The translations under genes were made by a program, and so were the position numbers. Source: CAZUFB01 sp964619775 (GTDB lineage: Bacteria > Actinomycetota > Coriobacteriia > Coriobacteriales > UMGS124). From it: a stretch of 5,675 bases of DNA. How positions within the stretch are numbered: position 1 is the stretch's first letter; every line of letters starts with the position of its first letter. The notes beneath the pieces were generated by a model. The model saw nothing but the letters and a program-made list of their open reading frames with translations. It was not told where the DNA came from and did no database searches. This document shows, one piece after another, positions 5,550-5,675 of this stretch. The stretch spans positions 1 through 5,675 of the forward strand of contig CAZUFB010000120.1 in NCBI GenBank assembly GCA_964619775.1. Reading direction: 5' to 3'.

Positions 5550-5630
5550 CCGGAAGGCACACACGGCCGGCAGGCGCACATAACCGGCAGGCGCACATAA
5601 CCGGCAGGCGCACCGGCCGACAGGCGCCCT
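5550..5630. repeat. 17-base tandem repeat array
   Basis: Unit CCGGCAGGCGCACATAA. Two perfect adjacent copies (5567-5583, 5584-5600), a third starting at 5601 with its first 13 bases intact, a degenerate copy before (5550-5566, 12 of 17) and a degenerate copy after (about 5613-5628). A 17-base period is not a multiple of three, which argues against a coding repeat. The array sits between the hairpin and the right-edge gene end, as an intergenic minisatellite. Confidence 0.85.
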
Positions 5631-5675
5631 CTACGCGCTCACCGCGGCGCCGGCGGTGCGGCCCATCGAGACGGT
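5631..5675 (-). CDS. Possible C-terminal end of a minus-strand gene (partial)
   Basis: Read from the right edge on the minus strand, 14 codons (TVSMGRTAGAAVSA) end with TAG at 5631-5633. Codon choice is GC-rich, as in the real genes, and the position just beyond a hairpin and repeat array fits a convergent gene end. Too short to name or prove. Confidence 0.25.
   Translation of the reverse strand, partial: TVSMGRTAGAAVSA

Noticed and set aside
5488..5630. CRISPR array
   Set aside because: The 17-base units are directly adjacent with no spacers and there are no cas genes; it is a simple tandem repeat.

Overview
The window is high-GC (clearly above 60% in the coding parts), with GTG starts, strong GGAGG ribosome binding sites and a protein set that points to a gut Coriobacteriia, most likely of the Eggerthellaceae type. 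The clues are a membrane-anchored LuxR-type regulator whose HTH follows a polytopic integral membrane half, and a flavoprotein of the FAD-dependent fumarate-reductase/ketosteroid-dehydrogenase superfamily ending in the YP...GxSHGRC pattern common in that group. The taxonomic placement is inference from protein style only. A 100-N gap flanked by exactly the same 55 bases on both sides suggests a short-read, possibly metagenomic, draft assembly.

Layout. (1) 2-1009, plus strand: C-terminal part of a multi-TM LuxR-family regulator, followed by a GC-rich hairpin. (2) 1129-1292, plus: a relic of a Uma2-family (PD-(D/E)XK nuclease fold) gene, missing its middle and C-terminal half, whose leftover short ORF stops inside the ribosome binding site of the next gene. 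(3) 1300-2943, plus: an intact UbiB/AarF (ABC1) atypical kinase with two C-terminal membrane helices. (4) 2961-3060: assembly gap. The flanking 55-mer duplication implies the two contigs probably overlap and nothing is missing. (5) 3061 to about 4449, minus: a flavoprotein reductase that has lost its entire N-terminal signal/FAD-Rossmann part, and whose 3' end would run antisense into the end of the ubiB-like gene if the gap is closed. (6) 4450-5117: 668 bases without a convincing gene, containing a 190-base, 46% GC segment bounded by imperfect terminal inverted repeats and a 3-base direct repeat (MITE-like), plus smaller repeats and a probable promoter. (7) 5118-5438, plus: a YbjQ/UPF0145 protein, then a strong hairpin, a 17-base tandem repeat array, and possibly the last 14 codons of a minus-strand gene entering from the right edge.

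How it fits together. The genes do not form one pathway. The ubiB-like kinase is probably a housekeeping factor for (mena)quinone or lipid homeostasis and now appears to be driven by the promoter and leader of the dead Uma2 gene. The regulator and the reductase are types often found together in Eggerthellaceae, but here they are separated by the kinase, and the reductase looks inactivated. The region from about 2890 to 5000 has the look of a decaying accessory patch: truncated gene, low-GC inverted-repeat element and assembly branch point. I found no new multi-gene system. The items most worth checking are the gap artefact, the MITE-like element, the Uma2 relic and the altered active site of the reductase.
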